Shown: piece by piece, positions 40,829 to 49,600 of the stretch
Layout of the letters: every line of letters begins with the position of its first letter
Position numbering within the stretch: position 1 is the first letter of the stretch
Source: Gammaproteobacteria bacterium
GTDB taxonomy: Bacteria > Pseudomonadota > Gammaproteobacteria > Pseudomonadales > Azotimanducaceae
Direction of reading: 5' to 3'
Assembly (NCBI GenBank): GCA_009839505.1
Contig: VXPO01000178.1
Span: 8,654 to 72,653 of the forward strand
Length of the DNA: 64,000 bases
Program-made: the position numbers and the translations under genes
Notes under the pieces: model-generated
Databases searched by the model: none
Seen by the model: the letters and a program-made list of their open reading frames with translations, nothing else
Told to the model about the DNA's origin: nothing

Positions 40829-42328
40829 ATGATGGAAAGCTGCCGGTGTTGGCTTCTGGCAACCATCCTGATGGCGCTGGGTTCCCAGGCCGCCGAACGA
40901 CCGAGTCTGCCTGACGGTTTCTCCTTGGCTGACCCGACTTGGGTGGAAGACGAGATCTTCACCATCCTTTGTCAACGGCTGCACTACCAGGGTCGTCCGT
41001 TGGGCTTGATCGCGTTCGAGATGCCCGCGGGAGACAGCGTGGTCTTCGAGGAATGCAGGCAGTATGGCGAGGGTCTGGGCGGTTCCGTCGGGTGGTTCGT
41101 GTCGACGCCGCGGCATCCGGACTTCGTCCGCTTGGACCTGGAGGGGCTTGGCGGCTTCTCGAACCCGGCCACCTGCGGATCCCGGATCGCGTACTGGGGT
41201 TCCGAAAAGATCCCGAACGACACGACATACAGACTGTATTCGGTCTATGTCGCCGATGTTCAATCGCGGCAGCTGCTCTGCCGGCAGGTTGCGGGCCGCG
41301 CGTGGCTCGGGACGGACAACCCGGCCCACCTGCGCTTGCCGCGTTGGAGCCAGGACTGCTCCGAGTTGCTGATGGTCGATGAGCGCTACTTCCAGCCGAT
41401 CCGGTTTTCCCTAGCTCCAGCCGGGGCCGAGCCGTTGTCTTCGCCCGTGTCGGAAGCATCGGCGGTCGGCGAGGTCGCCTGCACGCACGATCCGCCGGTC
41501 GTGATCCACGTGGACGACGACGCAGGGTCAGGAGGAGATGGGTCGATCCAGATGCCCCTTCGGTCGCTGGCCGAAGCGCTGCGGCTGAGGAAGCTGGGGG
41601 ACACCGTGCGGTTGCTGCCGGGCCGCTACGAACAGCCGCTGGAACTCGTGGGCAACGTGACGATCCGTGGTTCCGGGCCGGACTGGACGGTGGTTGCCGG
41701 TGCGGCGTACCGGGGTCTGGCGGTCGAGCCGTTCCACGGGCTCGGGAAAGTGCCGGCGTTCGTCGAGTTGGAGAGCTTCCGACTGGAAGCGCCTGTTCCG
41801 GCGGACGAGGGGTCTCCGGCCTATCCGGACTACGACGCGTCGACCCTGTCCGTTCTGCTAAAGATGGTCAATGCGATCGACGGCAGGAAGTATCCAACGG
41901 TGTGGACGCTGGTTCGCCAGTACCCGGGACTTGCATCCATGCGCTACTTCGATCCGAGTTCAACCACGAGTTTGGGAGACACGCTGCTCCATCGCGGTGC
42001 CTACGAGCGGTTGGATGGGGTGTCGGAGATACTTGAGCATCGCTTTCGCACCCGCCGACACATCATGGGATTGCTCATCGACGCCGGTGCAGACGTCAAC
42101 GCTGCGGGCGGATCGCCACGCTATGCGGGGGAAGGCGTATCGGGCACGCCCCTGCACGTGGCCGTAAGGCGAGACCGGCTTGCGCTCGCTAGGTTGCTGT
42201 TGAAGCACGGTGCCGACCCCGACGCTTTGGATAGTGCGGGCTACACATCGCTTGAGCGAGCGGTCGGCAATCGGGAGATGGTGGAGTTGCTCCTGTCCCA
42301 TGGCGCGGAACACGTCGACGATCGGTGA
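40829..42328 (+). CDS. Secreted protein with beta-helix segment and ankyrin repeats
   Basis: The 499-residue precursor begins with a signal peptide (CRCWLLATILMALGSQAAE). Residues ~30-200 form an unrecognised domain with several cysteines. Residues ~225-310 read VVIHVDDDAGSGGDGS, then PLRSLAEALRLRKLGDTVRL and NVTIRGSGPDWTVV, like the start of a right-handed beta-helix (pectate-lyase-like, DUF1565-type). The last ~110 residues are ankyrin repeats (GTPLHVAVRRDRLALARLLL, then GYTSLERAVGNREMVELLLS). Ankyrin repeats in an exported protein suggest contact with other proteins, perhaps of a host. Two ATGs (40829, 40832) are possible starts. Confidence 0.8.
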   Translation: MMESCRCWLLATILMALGSQAAERPSLPDGFSLADPTWVEDEIFTILCQRLHYQGRPLGLIAFEMPAGDSVVFEECRQYGEGLGGSVGWFVSTPRHPDFVRLDLEGLGGFSNPATCGSRIAYWGSEKIPNDTTYRLYSVYVADVQSRQLLCRQVAGRAWLGTDNPAHLRLPRWSQDCSELLMVDERYFQPIRFSLAPAGAEPLSSPVSEASAVGEVACTHDPPVVIHVDDDAGSGGDGSIQMPLRSLAEALRLRKLGDTVRLLPGRYEQPLELVGNVTIRGSGPDWTVVAGAAYRGLAVEPFHGLGKVPAFVELESFRLEAPVPADEGSPAYPDYDASTLSVLLKMVNAIDGRKYPTVWTLVRQYPGLASMRYFDPSSTTSLGDTLLHRGAYERLDGVSEILEHRFRTRRHIMGLLIDAGADVNAAGGSPRYAGEGVSGTPLHVAVRRDRLALARLLLKHGADPDALDSAGYTSLERAVGNREMVELLLSHGAEHVDDR

Positions 42329-42374
42329 GCATTTGGCGCTAACATTTGGATTCGTAACCGAAGGAAACCGCCAC

Positions 42375-43214
42375 ATGTCCCGTGTCCGATGCCTGACGAT
42401 TACTTGCGCCCTCTGGCTCGCTTCGACGCTCGCGGCTGAAGTCGTCATCACGCCCGATGTCGTCTACGGCCACAAGGACGGCATGGCGCTCGTCTACGAC
42501 GTGTTCCAGCCTGTGGATGCGAACGGTGCGAGCGTGCTGTTCATGGTCAGTGGCGGTTGGTATTCCGGCTGGGCGCCGCCGGAACGACGTCAGCGTCAGT
42601 TCGCCTACCTGCTCGATGCGGGGTTCACGCTGTTCACCGTCCAACATGGCAGCGCGCCGCGTTTCAAGGTTCCCGATGCGGTGGCCGATGTTCGTCGTGC
42701 TGTCCGGCACGTACGCATGAACGCCGAGCGGTTCGGGGTCGATCCCGAGCGGCTAGGCGTCATGGGCGGCAGCGCCGGCGGCCACTTGGCGCTCATGCTG
42801 GGCCTGGCCAGCGACGGGGGCGACGCCGAAGCGGAGGATCCCGTACTACAGGTGGGTAACCGGGTGCAGGCGGTCGTGGCCTACTTCCCGCCCGTGGATC
42901 TCAGCAATAGCGCAGGACCGAACGATAGGTTCCCGGCGCTCGATTTCGATCCGGCCTTGGCGGCGGACGTCTCGCCGATCAACTTCGTCAGCGAGGACGA
43001 TCCGCCCGTGTTGATGGTCCACGGCGACTAGGATCGACTCGTGCCGCTCAGCAACAGCACACGCATGGGCGAAGCGCTCGACGGCGCGGACGTCGCCAAC
43101 AAGGTCGTGGTCATTGAGGGCGCGAGGCACGGCTTCCGGGGAGAGCACGGACAACGCGCGAGATCGGAGACCCTCGCGTTCCTGACCGCTCACCTCGTAC
43201 CCGCAGACGAGTAG
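42375..43214 (+). pseudogene. Alpha/beta hydrolase interrupted by an in-frame amber codon
   Basis: The gene encodes a secreted BD-FAE/esterase-like alpha/beta hydrolase with signal peptide (CLTITCALWLASTLAAE) and nucleophile elbow GGSAGGH. The frame meets TAG at 43029-43031 in the middle of HGD-stop-DRLVPL, then continues open to 43214. The catalytic aspartate (DRLVP) and histidine (ARHGF) lie after the TAG, so the 218-residue truncated product would lack two triad residues. One base change (for example AAG to TAG) explains it. Sequencing error, recent loss or read-through are all possible. Confidence 0.8.
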
Positions 43215-43241
43215 CCGAGGCTGGACGGCCCGGGGGAAGCG

Positions 43242-44222
43242 ATGACCGTCGTCGTGCGGCTGTTACCCGTTGCTGCCTTGCTGGGCTTGCTGTCCCCCGG
43301 CGTTGTCGAGGCGGATGAGACCCAGATAGTCTTCCAGGAACGCGGCCTCGAGAATCTGGGTATCAAGCCGGCCGGTCGGCGGACGCGCAATCTGACGTTC
43401 GAGCACACGGCCCGTCGCGATGTCTCGGGGACGCCCGATCTGATGGCCGTGGAGACGGTCAGGGTGGTGGGCGGCATCATCTTTGTCGAGCAGGCGCGGC
43501 CGCAGTCGGCGGAGTTCGCCTGTCCGAGCGTGGGCATCGATCCCGTCGAGGAGAGCGGCCGGCGGCTGACCGCGGACATCGCCGATCAACGCGTGACCGG
43601 CCTGATCTACGACTGGGAACTGGAACCGCTAGTGGATTTCGTACGCAGCGGATCGGACGCGCTGTTCACCTACATGGGCGTACACGGCGAGTACCACAAG
43701 GCGTTCGCGGGCAAGCTGGCCGGTTTCAACCTGTTCCTTCTGGATACGTTCCGCTCCATCCGCGATCCTGAGCGAGCGCATTTGGCTGTCAAGACGGCTG
43801 TTCCGGGCTACACGACCGGGCCGGACGCAAACCGCGTAGACGCACAAGCGTCCGACGCGCTGACCCGCTGGATGCGGCGGAGCCACCTGATGTTCACGGA
43901 CCTCGACGTCGACTTCGTGTTCCGACCGGACGAGGGCGAACTGATCGTCGAAGGCGACCCCTACTGGATCTCCCTCGACAGCCGAAGGGGCGGGCCCGGT
44001 CGAATCACCGGACGATTCGACGACGCGGCGGCCACGCTGAAGGCCAATCCCATGGTGTTCGGCAGCGGTTTCCGGCTCGCCAAGTACGCAGCACTGTTCC
44101 GGTACCTCAAGGCCGATTGCCCGGAGCAGTGGCAGTCACTGCGGCGGAGCGTGGCGAAGCACAAACGGGAGCTGGACCTCTACACGATCCCCATGCGGCA
44201 GATGCCCTACGCGGTGCGTTGA
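43242..44222 (+). CDS. Secreted protein of unknown function
   Basis: The 326-residue precursor has an N-terminal signal peptide (LLPVAALLGLLSPGVVEADE) and no recognised domain. A mixed alpha/beta region follows, with RVTGLIYDWELEPLVDFV, a helical segment HKAFAGKLAGFNLFLLDTFR, and a basic C-terminal part. A GGGGGAAG ribosome-binding sequence precedes the ATG at 43242. It lies 27 bases after the interrupted hydrolase and could be co-transcribed with it. Its 3' end overlaps the convergent ASCH gene by 16 bases. Confidence 0.7.
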   Translation: MTVVVRLLPVAALLGLLSPGVVEADETQIVFQERGLENLGIKPAGRRTRNLTFEHTARRDVSGTPDLMAVETVRVVGGIIFVEQARPQSAEFACPSVGIDPVEESGRRLTADIADQRVTGLIYDWELEPLVDFVRSGSDALFTYMGVHGEYHKAFAGKLAGFNLFLLDTFRSIRDPERAHLAVKTAVPGYTTGPDANRVDAQASDALTRWMRRSHLMFTDLDVDFVFRPDEGELIVEGDPYWISLDSRRGGPGRITGRFDDAAATLKANPMVFGSGFRLAKYAALFRYLKADCPEQWQSLRRSVAKHKRELDLYTIPMRQMPYAVR

Positions 44223-44785
44223 GTGGCACTTGCCCGGGCGATCTGGACCTGCACGCCCAAGTCGGTCAACCGGTAGCCGACCTCCAGGCTCCGGGTCAGG
44301 CCGAGTGCCTTTAGCTTGCGCACGTTGGCCTTGAACTTGGGGGTATCCCAGCACGTCAACGGCGCTAGGTCGCCGGCGCGGATCGCCGGGTGCGCTTCGA
44401 TCAACGCCAGCACGCGGGCAGTCCATGGTGCGGCGCTGCGCCGGTCGGTGGCTTCGAGGCGCTTGACGACCTCTTCGACGGTTAGGCTCGGCACCGCCTT
44501 CGGTGAATCGTCGGTAAGCGCGAACTCGACACGGGTGACCTCCGCCGTCCGCGGCAGCCCGAGAAACGCGACCATGTCATCCACGGATGGGAAGCCCGCA
44601 CGAACCGCATCGTCGGTAGAAACCTCCGCGAGGCGAACGTTGGCGAGACCGGTGACCTCGACCGCGCCGTTCGGTCGGAGCCGGTAGACGCCGCCGACCT
44701 TGGCGTGCGGGCGTTTCCAATTGCGGAAAGTCAGCGTGACGCCGCCCGCGCGGATCTGGTCGCTGTTGCGTGTCGTGAACTGCAT
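44207..44785 (-). CDS. ASCH/PUA-like domain protein with winged-helix tail
   Basis: The 192-residue protein starts with an ASCH-like fold: TTRNSDQIRAGGVTLTFRNW, KVGGVYRLRPNGAVEVTGLA, and VDDMVAFLGLPRTAEVTRVE. ASCH domains, related to PUA, bind RNA. The C-terminal ~80 residues (SLTVEEVVKRLEATDRRSA, VLALIEAHPAIRAGDLAP, NVRKLKALGLTRSLEVGYRL) look like a winged helix. No partner gene adjoins it. The role is probably regulatory or RNA-modifying. Confidence 0.72.
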   Translation of the reverse strand: MQFTTRNSDQIRAGGVTLTFRNWKRPHAKVGGVYRLRPNGAVEVTGLANVRLAEVSTDDAVRAGFPSVDDMVAFLGLPRTAEVTRVEFALTDDSPKAVPSLTVEEVVKRLEATDRRSAAPWTARVLALIEAHPAIRAGDLAPLTCWDTPKFKANVRKLKALGLTRSLEVGYRLTDLGVQVQIARASATQRTA

Positions 44786-44831
44786 CGAAAATCGCTAACT
44801 CTGACAAGCACCGCGTGCCCGAACGCAGGAA

Positions 44832-44921
44832 CCGTAGGGGCGACCCTTGTAGTCGCCCGTGCCCGTCACCGCAAGGTGTCGTTGACCCAGGAGAGGGCGA
44901 CCACAAGGGTCGCCCCTACGG
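44832..44921. repeat. Inverted pair of 27-bp REP-like hairpin units
   Basis: Arms at 44832-44858 and 44895-44921 match at 26 of 27 bases in inverted order; each holds its own hairpin GGGCGACC/GGTCGCCC. The right arm is identical to the unit at 16393-16419. The pair occupies the 142-bp gap between the ASCH gene start and the stop of the FadJ-like gene, and could stabilise or terminate the FadJ-like transcript. Confidence 0.8.
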
Positions 44922-44927
44922 AGCCTC

Positions 44928-47048
44928 TTAAGCGGGCGTGTTGTCCCAATCGGCGAACGAGCTGCCCTCCTCCGCCAGCCGTTTCAACAGCGGCGCCGGT
45001 CGCCACGCATCGCCGTACTCCTGGTGGAAGGCCAGGATGTCGCGGTAGACGTTTTCCAATCCGACCTGGTCGGCGTAGTACATCGGCCCGCCCCGGTACT
45101 TCGGGAAGCCGTAGCCGTAGATGTAGACCACATCGATGTCGCTCGCCCGGATCGCGATGCCCTCGTCGAGCAGTTGGGCACCGATGTTGATGAGGGGATA
45201 CAGGCAGCGTTTGAGGATCTCTTCCTCGTCGATCTCCCGGCGCGAGAAACCGAGTTCCGCCGAGGTGTCCTCGATGATCTTCGCCACCGCCGGGTCGGGC
45301 TGGCCCTGGCGGCTGCCCTCGGCGTAGGTATAGAAGCCGGCATTGGACTTCTGGCCGAAGCGGCCGAGGTCGCAGAGCTTGTCGGGCACGATGGTGGTCA
45401 ACGGCTTGTCGGTCGTTCCCGCCATCCGCCGCGCGCGCCAGCCGAGGTCGAGGCCCACCAGGTCGTTCATCGCGAAGGGGCCCATGTTGAACCCGAAGTC
45501 GACGATGACCTTGTCGACCTGTTCCGGCAGAGCGCCGTGCAGGATGATCTCGCCGGCCTGACGGGTGTAGCCGCCGAGCATCCGGTTGCCGATGAATCCC
45601 GGCGCGTTGAGGGACATCACCGGAATCTTGCCGATGGTCTTGCCCAGCGCCATTGCCGTGGCCAGGGTCTCGGGGTTGGTCTCGACCCCGCGCACCACCT
45701 CGAGTAGCTGCATGATGTTGGCGGGGCTGAAGAAGTGCGTGCCGACGACGTCGCCGGGACGCTTCGTCATGGCCGCCATCTGGTCGAGGTCGAGGCCTGA
45801 GGTGTTGCTCGCCAGCACCGCGCCCTCCTTCATCGTCGCGTCGAGCTTGGCGAAGATCTCCTTCTTGAGGTCGAGGTTCTCGTAGACGGCCTCGACGACC
45901 ACGTCGGCGTCGGCCACCGCGTCGTAGTCGAGGACACCCTCGATTAGGCCTAAGCGGTCGTCCCGTTCCGCCTCTGTGATCCGACCGCTTCGGACCATGC
46001 GGTTGTAGTTGGTTTGGATGACCGACAGGCCCTTGTCGAGGGCTTCCTGGGTGACCTCAAGGACCTTCACCGGAATGCCGGCGTCGGCGAAGCTCATGGC
46101 GATGCCACCGCCCATCAGCCCGCCGCCGATGGTGGCCGCGCTGGCGATGTCCTTCCTGGGTGCATCCCTCGGCACATCGGGAATCCGGGCGGCTTGGCGC
46201 TCGGAGAAGAACACGTGGATCATGGCGGCGCGCTGTTCGTGGTCGTGACAGACTTGGAAGTTTTCCCGTTCGGCCTGAATGCCCTCGTCGAAGTCGTCGA
46301 TCTCGATGGCGGCCTGGACCGAGTTGAACGCCATCTGGCCGTTGATCTGGCCGCGCATGCGCCGGGCGAGATACGCCTCCCCGGCTTTGAAGACGTCGGG
46401 GTTGGCGCGGTCCGCCTCGATCTTGTCGCGACGGTGGCGAACCAGGGGAGGCGGTTCGCCCTCAGCCGCCCGAGCCTTGGCGAAAGCGATGGCACCGGTC
46501 ACAAGGTCGCCTTCGATGATCTCGTCGATGATGCCGAGTTCGAGTGCCTCCTCGGTGTCGAAGGGATCGCCGGAGAGAATCGCCTGCATGGCGCGTTCGG
46601 CGCCGATGAGCCGCGGAAGCCGTTGCGTTCCGCCGCCGCCGGGCAGGAGTCCGATCTTGATCTCCGGCAAACCGACCGGCGCCCCGGGAGCGGCGACGCG
46701 GTAGTGACAAGTCAGGGCGTGCTCCAGGCCGCCGCCGAATGCCGTGCCGTTGATCGCCGCGACGACCGGCTTGCTGCTCGCCTCGATGAGTTCGCCTGCG
46801 GTACGCTTGGGCTGTTCATCGGGATTCCTCGGCTTTCCGAAGTCGCGGATGTCGGCGCCGGCGATGAACGCTCGGCCCTTGCCGGTCACGACGACAGCTT
46901 CCACATCGTCGTCGTCGAGCGCGGTCTCGAGATGCTGGGACATGTAGAAGCGCACGCCCGAACTCAAGGGGTTCACCGGCGGGTTGTCGACGGTGAGCAG
47001 GGCAACGCCATCGCGCACTTCGTAGTGGACGGTTCCAAGCAGGGCCAC
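44928..47048 (-). CDS. Fatty-acid oxidation multifunctional protein (enoyl-CoA hydratase/3-hydroxyacyl-CoA dehydrogenase)
   Basis: The 706-residue protein combines an N-terminal crotonase domain (GRAFIAGADIRDFG, NGTAFGGGLEHALTCHYR, EIKIGLLPGGGGTQRLPRL) with a 3-hydroxyacyl-CoA dehydrogenase: IGGGLMGGGIA for NAD, VVGTHFFSPANIM and the C-terminal FNMGPFAMNDLVGLD. It performs two successive steps of beta-oxidation in the cytoplasm, as FadB/FadJ do. The thiolase partner is not adjacent. The start is a GTG at 47048 preceded by GGAG. Confidence 0.95.
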   Translation of the reverse strand: MALLGTVHYEVRDGVALLTVDNPPVNPLSSGVRFYMSQHLETALDDDDVEAVVVTGKGRAFIAGADIRDFGKPRNPDEQPKRTAGELIEASSKPVVAAINGTAFGGGLEHALTCHYRVAAPGAPVGLPEIKIGLLPGGGGTQRLPRLIGAERAMQAILSGDPFDTEEALELGIIDEIIEGDLVTGAIAFAKARAAEGEPPPLVRHRRDKIEADRANPDVFKAGEAYLARRMRGQINGQMAFNSVQAAIEIDDFDEGIQAERENFQVCHDHEQRAAMIHVFFSERQAARIPDVPRDAPRKDIASAATIGGGLMGGGIAMSFADAGIPVKVLEVTQEALDKGLSVIQTNYNRMVRSGRITEAERDDRLGLIEGVLDYDAVADADVVVEAVYENLDLKKEIFAKLDATMKEGAVLASNTSGLDLDQMAAMTKRPGDVVGTHFFSPANIMQLLEVVRGVETNPETLATAMALGKTIGKIPVMSLNAPGFIGNRMLGGYTRQAGEIILHGALPEQVDKVIVDFGFNMGPFAMNDLVGLDLGWRARRMAGTTDKPLTTIVPDKLCDLGRFGQKSNAGFYTYAEGSRQGQPDPAVAKIIEDTSAELGFSRREIDEEEILKRCLYPLINIGAQLLDEGIAIRASDIDVVYIYGYGFPKYRGGPMYYADQVGLENVYRDILAFHQEYGDAWRPAPLLKRLAEEGSSFADWDNTPA

Positions 47049-47246
47049 GGTGGCTTCTCCGGGTCGAAAAGAGGGCGGGCGAGTATACAAGGTGGGCGTG
47101 AGCGCGCGAGCCGTCTTGACCTTCGCCGTCCGGCGCGGGAGCATTTGCGCCCGTTTGCCGCGGCGAGGGAATGATCATCGTCCGGCGAAGCGTGTAGACG
47201 TCTATACATGGATGTCGACGGTTGCCCCTCAATGGAATCGATCTCG

Positions 47247-47723
47247 ATGAACGACACGAAACCCGCGGCCATTGCGGCCACTTCCCTGCCACTACGCCTC
47301 GGTAGCGGTTACCCCTATCCCTATTCGGAACCCTGCGACGAACGCGAGAAACGCGCCCTGGGCGACGCCTTCGGCCTGTTGGACTACGGCGTCAACCTGG
47401 TGACGCTGCCGCCGGGCGCATGGTCGTCGCAGCGTCACTGGCACTCCGCCGAAGACGAGCTGGTGTACATCCTCGAAGGCCGTCCGACGCTGGTGACGGA
47501 CGAAGGCCGAACGCCCATGGAGCCGGGAATGTGCGCGGGATTTCCCGCCGATTCGGGCAATGGCCACCATCTCGTCAACGACTCCGAGGAGCCGGTCGTC
47601 TACCTGGAGGTCGGCAGCCGCCGCGAAGAAGACGACGTGGACTACCCGGACATCGACATGCAGATCCGGGGCCGCGGCAAGGGCGGCGAGTTCGAGCACA
47701 AGGACGGCACGCGCTACGCATGA
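47247..47723 (+). CDS. Cupin domain protein
   Basis: The 158-residue protein contains a single cupin barrel: RHWHSAEDELVYILEGRPTL supplies the metal-binding histidines and glutamate of motif 1, and FPADSGNGHHLVNDSEEPVV motif 2. It resembles small cupins of unknown function that bind a divalent metal. ATGs at 47208 and 47232 are alternative starts; 47247 gives the usual MNDTKPAAIAA. It overlaps the cytochrome b561 gene by 4 bases (ATGA). The 198-bp gap to the left should hold divergent promoters. Confidence 0.85.
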   Translation: MNDTKPAAIAATSLPLRLGSGYPYPYSEPCDEREKRALGDAFGLLDYGVNLVTLPPGAWSSQRHWHSAEDELVYILEGRPTLVTDEGRTPMEPGMCAGFPADSGNGHHLVNDSEEPVVYLEVGSRREEDDVDYPDIDMQIRGRGKGGEFEHKDGTRYA

Positions 47724-48367
47724 GGCCGGACCCCACGATCTGGGACTGGCCGCTTCGAATCTGGCACTGGGCGTTCGCCGCGTTCATTGTCTTTTCGCTC
47801 TACTCCGGCCTCGCCGGAGACATCGGCCTGCTCGAATGGCACCAGCGTTCGGGTCTCGTGCTGCTGGGGCTGGTCGTATTCCGGATCGGCTGGGGCCTGT
47901 GGGGTGGTCGGTACGCGAGGTTCGGCCATTACTTCACGACGCCGAAGGCGTTCATCGATCACTTCCGACGCCGTGGCGAACGGCGGGCGCATACCTCTCC
48001 CGGGGTCGCGCTGGCCGTTGTGCTGTTGCTGGCGGCGGCTGTTCAGATCGGCACGGGTCTGTTCACGACCGACGACATCTTCAACGAGGGACCGCTCAAC
48101 CGCTACGTCTCCAACGAGTTCGCGCGCACGGCGACCTGGATTCACCATCGTGTCCACTGGCTCGTCCTAGGTGCAGGCGTGGTACACCTCACGGCCCACG
48201 CCGTGTACGGATTCGTACTACGGGATCGGACCCCTCTCGCCATGTTCACCGGCCGAAAGGACTTGGATCTGCCAGCGACGCCGCACTTCTGGATTCGCGC
48301 CGGGGTGACTTCGATCGTCGCGCTCGGCGTCGTACTGACGGTGACCTACGCCGGGAAACTCTTCTAG
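47720..48367 (+). CDS. Cytochrome b561-type membrane protein
   Basis: The 215-residue protein has four or five membrane helices with heme-ligand histidines typical of bacterial b561/di-heme cytochromes: RIWHWAFAAFIVFSLYSG, LEWHQRSGLVLLGLVVFRIG, and HHRVHWLVLGAGVVHLTAHA. It would move electrons in the inner membrane, for example between quinol and a periplasmic heme protein. It is co-translated with the cupin gene. Its stop is followed directly by a PIN-domain remnant. Confidence 0.88.
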   Translation: MRPDPTIWDWPLRIWHWAFAAFIVFSLYSGLAGDIGLLEWHQRSGLVLLGLVVFRIGWGLWGGRYARFGHYFTTPKAFIDHFRRRGERRAHTSPGVALAVVLLLAAAVQIGTGLFTTDDIFNEGPLNRYVSNEFARTATWIHHRVHWLVLGAGVVHLTAHAVYGFVLRDRTPLAMFTGRKDLDLPATPHFWIRAGVTSIVALGVVLTVTYAGKLF

Positions 48368-48387
48368 GAGATCTCCTCGCGGAGCCG

Positions 48388-48669
48388 ATGGTCAGTGCAG
48401 CATCCCTTGGGGAAGTGGCCATCAAAGCCAGCCTCGGGCGCACAGACTTCCACGCGGATGCGGCGTTGCTGCGCCGGGGATTGCTCGAGCACGGCTACGC
48501 CGAGTTGGCCATAAGCGGTGCACACGTGACCGCGCTAGCCCGCCTCCCCCCAATCCACAAGGATCCGTTCGACCGCATCCTCGTCGCCCAGGCACAAGTC
48601 GAGGAGATCACCCTCCTGACCGCGGACACCGTCGTGGCCCAGTACCCGGGGCCAATCGTGGGGGTATAG
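48388..48669 (+). pseudogene. Truncated VapC-type PIN toxin remnant
   Basis: The 93-codon frame aligns with the C-terminal two thirds of VapC toxins: VSAASLGEVAIKASLGR, AISGAHVTALARLPPIHKDP, FDRILVAQAQVEEITLLTAD. The late acidic residues are kept, but the first ~40 residues with the N-terminal catalytic aspartate are missing. No VapB partner is nearby. It begins 20 bases after the cytochrome b561 stop and looks like a leftover toxin gene. Confidence 0.75.
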
Positions 48670-48731
48670 ACGCGGGCGAGGCGCGTGGGACCACCTCGAA
48701 ACCACCAACCGAAAATGTCCTATGGCGGTCG

Positions 48732-49586
48732 TTATTCATCCAAAGGGTGAATTCGGCTTGAACCCAGCAGTGCCTCCATCATCCGGTGTGCCGTCTCGGC
48801 ACCGGAGTTCTGGTTCTGGCCGGTCACCAGATGACCATCGACGACCACGTGATTCGCGAACATGTCGCGGAACCGGGTCTCGCCCTCGAATTGGGCGCCG
48901 GCGGCGCGCAGGTCGCGCTCGGGATGCATCGGCGTGAAGGTGATGCCGAGTTCCTCGATTTGTTTGTCCGTGACCGCCGCGATGCGTCGACCCCGGACCA
49001 AAGGTTCCCCGGTCGGGGTGATCGCTTGAAGCAATCCGAGCGGGCCGTGGCACACCCCGCCGACGATCGCGTTGTTGGCGTACGCTTCGCTGACCTTCCC
49101 GCCGAGCGTCACAGACTGGCCTAGGTCGTAGGCCGCGCCCCAGCCACCGGCGAGGAATACAATGTCGTACGAACTCGCGTCGACGTCTTCGATGGCGAGC
49201 GACCGCTCGACCTTGGCTCTGGCAGCCGCATCCCGGAGGAAGCGCCTGTCCGCCGGGCTCGCGACCGGCCAGCGCAAAGACTGCGGCTCGATAGGGATGG
49301 GACCGCCTTGAATGCTGGCGATGTCGACAACCATCCCGGCGTCCGTGAACGCGTAGTAGGGGACGGTCATCTCGGAGGCCCAGACACCGGTCGGTTTACC
49401 CGAGTCGCCGAGCATCGCGTGGCTGGTCGTGATGACCAGGGCATGACGACCGCCCAGATCCATTGCCGGGATTTCGTAATGGGGGTGCAGCCCAATGCCG
49501 ACTAGCAATCTCGGCAGTCCCAACCAGACGCCGATCGCCACGACGACGACGGCGAAGCCGATTCCCACCAATCGCTTGCGCTTCAT
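48732..49586 (-). CDS. Membrane-anchored DJ-1/PfpI family protein
   Basis: The 284-residue protein has an N-terminal membrane anchor (LVGIGFAVVVVAIGVWLGLP) and a DJ-1/PfpI domain of the Hsp31 type: E72 in GVWASEMTVPYYAF, GGWGAAYDL, and the nucleophile C179 followed by H180 in VGGVCHGPLGLL. Family members act as glyoxalases, deglycases or chaperones. It should face the periplasm. It is the last gene of the sulfatase-dehalogenase-DJ-1 operon, 14 bases after the dehalogenase. Confidence 0.88.
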   Translation of the reverse strand: MKRKRLVGIGFAVVVVAIGVWLGLPRLLVGIGLHPHYEIPAMDLGGRHALVITTSHAMLGDSGKPTGVWASEMTVPYYAFTDAGMVVDIASIQGGPIPIEPQSLRWPVASPADRRFLRDAAARAKVERSLAIEDVDASSYDIVFLAGGWGAAYDLGQSVTLGGKVSEAYANNAIVGGVCHGPLGLLQAITPTGEPLVRGRRIAAVTDKQIEELGITFTPMHPERDLRAAGAQFEGETRFRDMFANHVVVDGHLVTGQNQNSGAETAHRMMEALLGSSRIHPLDE

Positions 49587-49600
49587 GTCGCCAACCCCCC

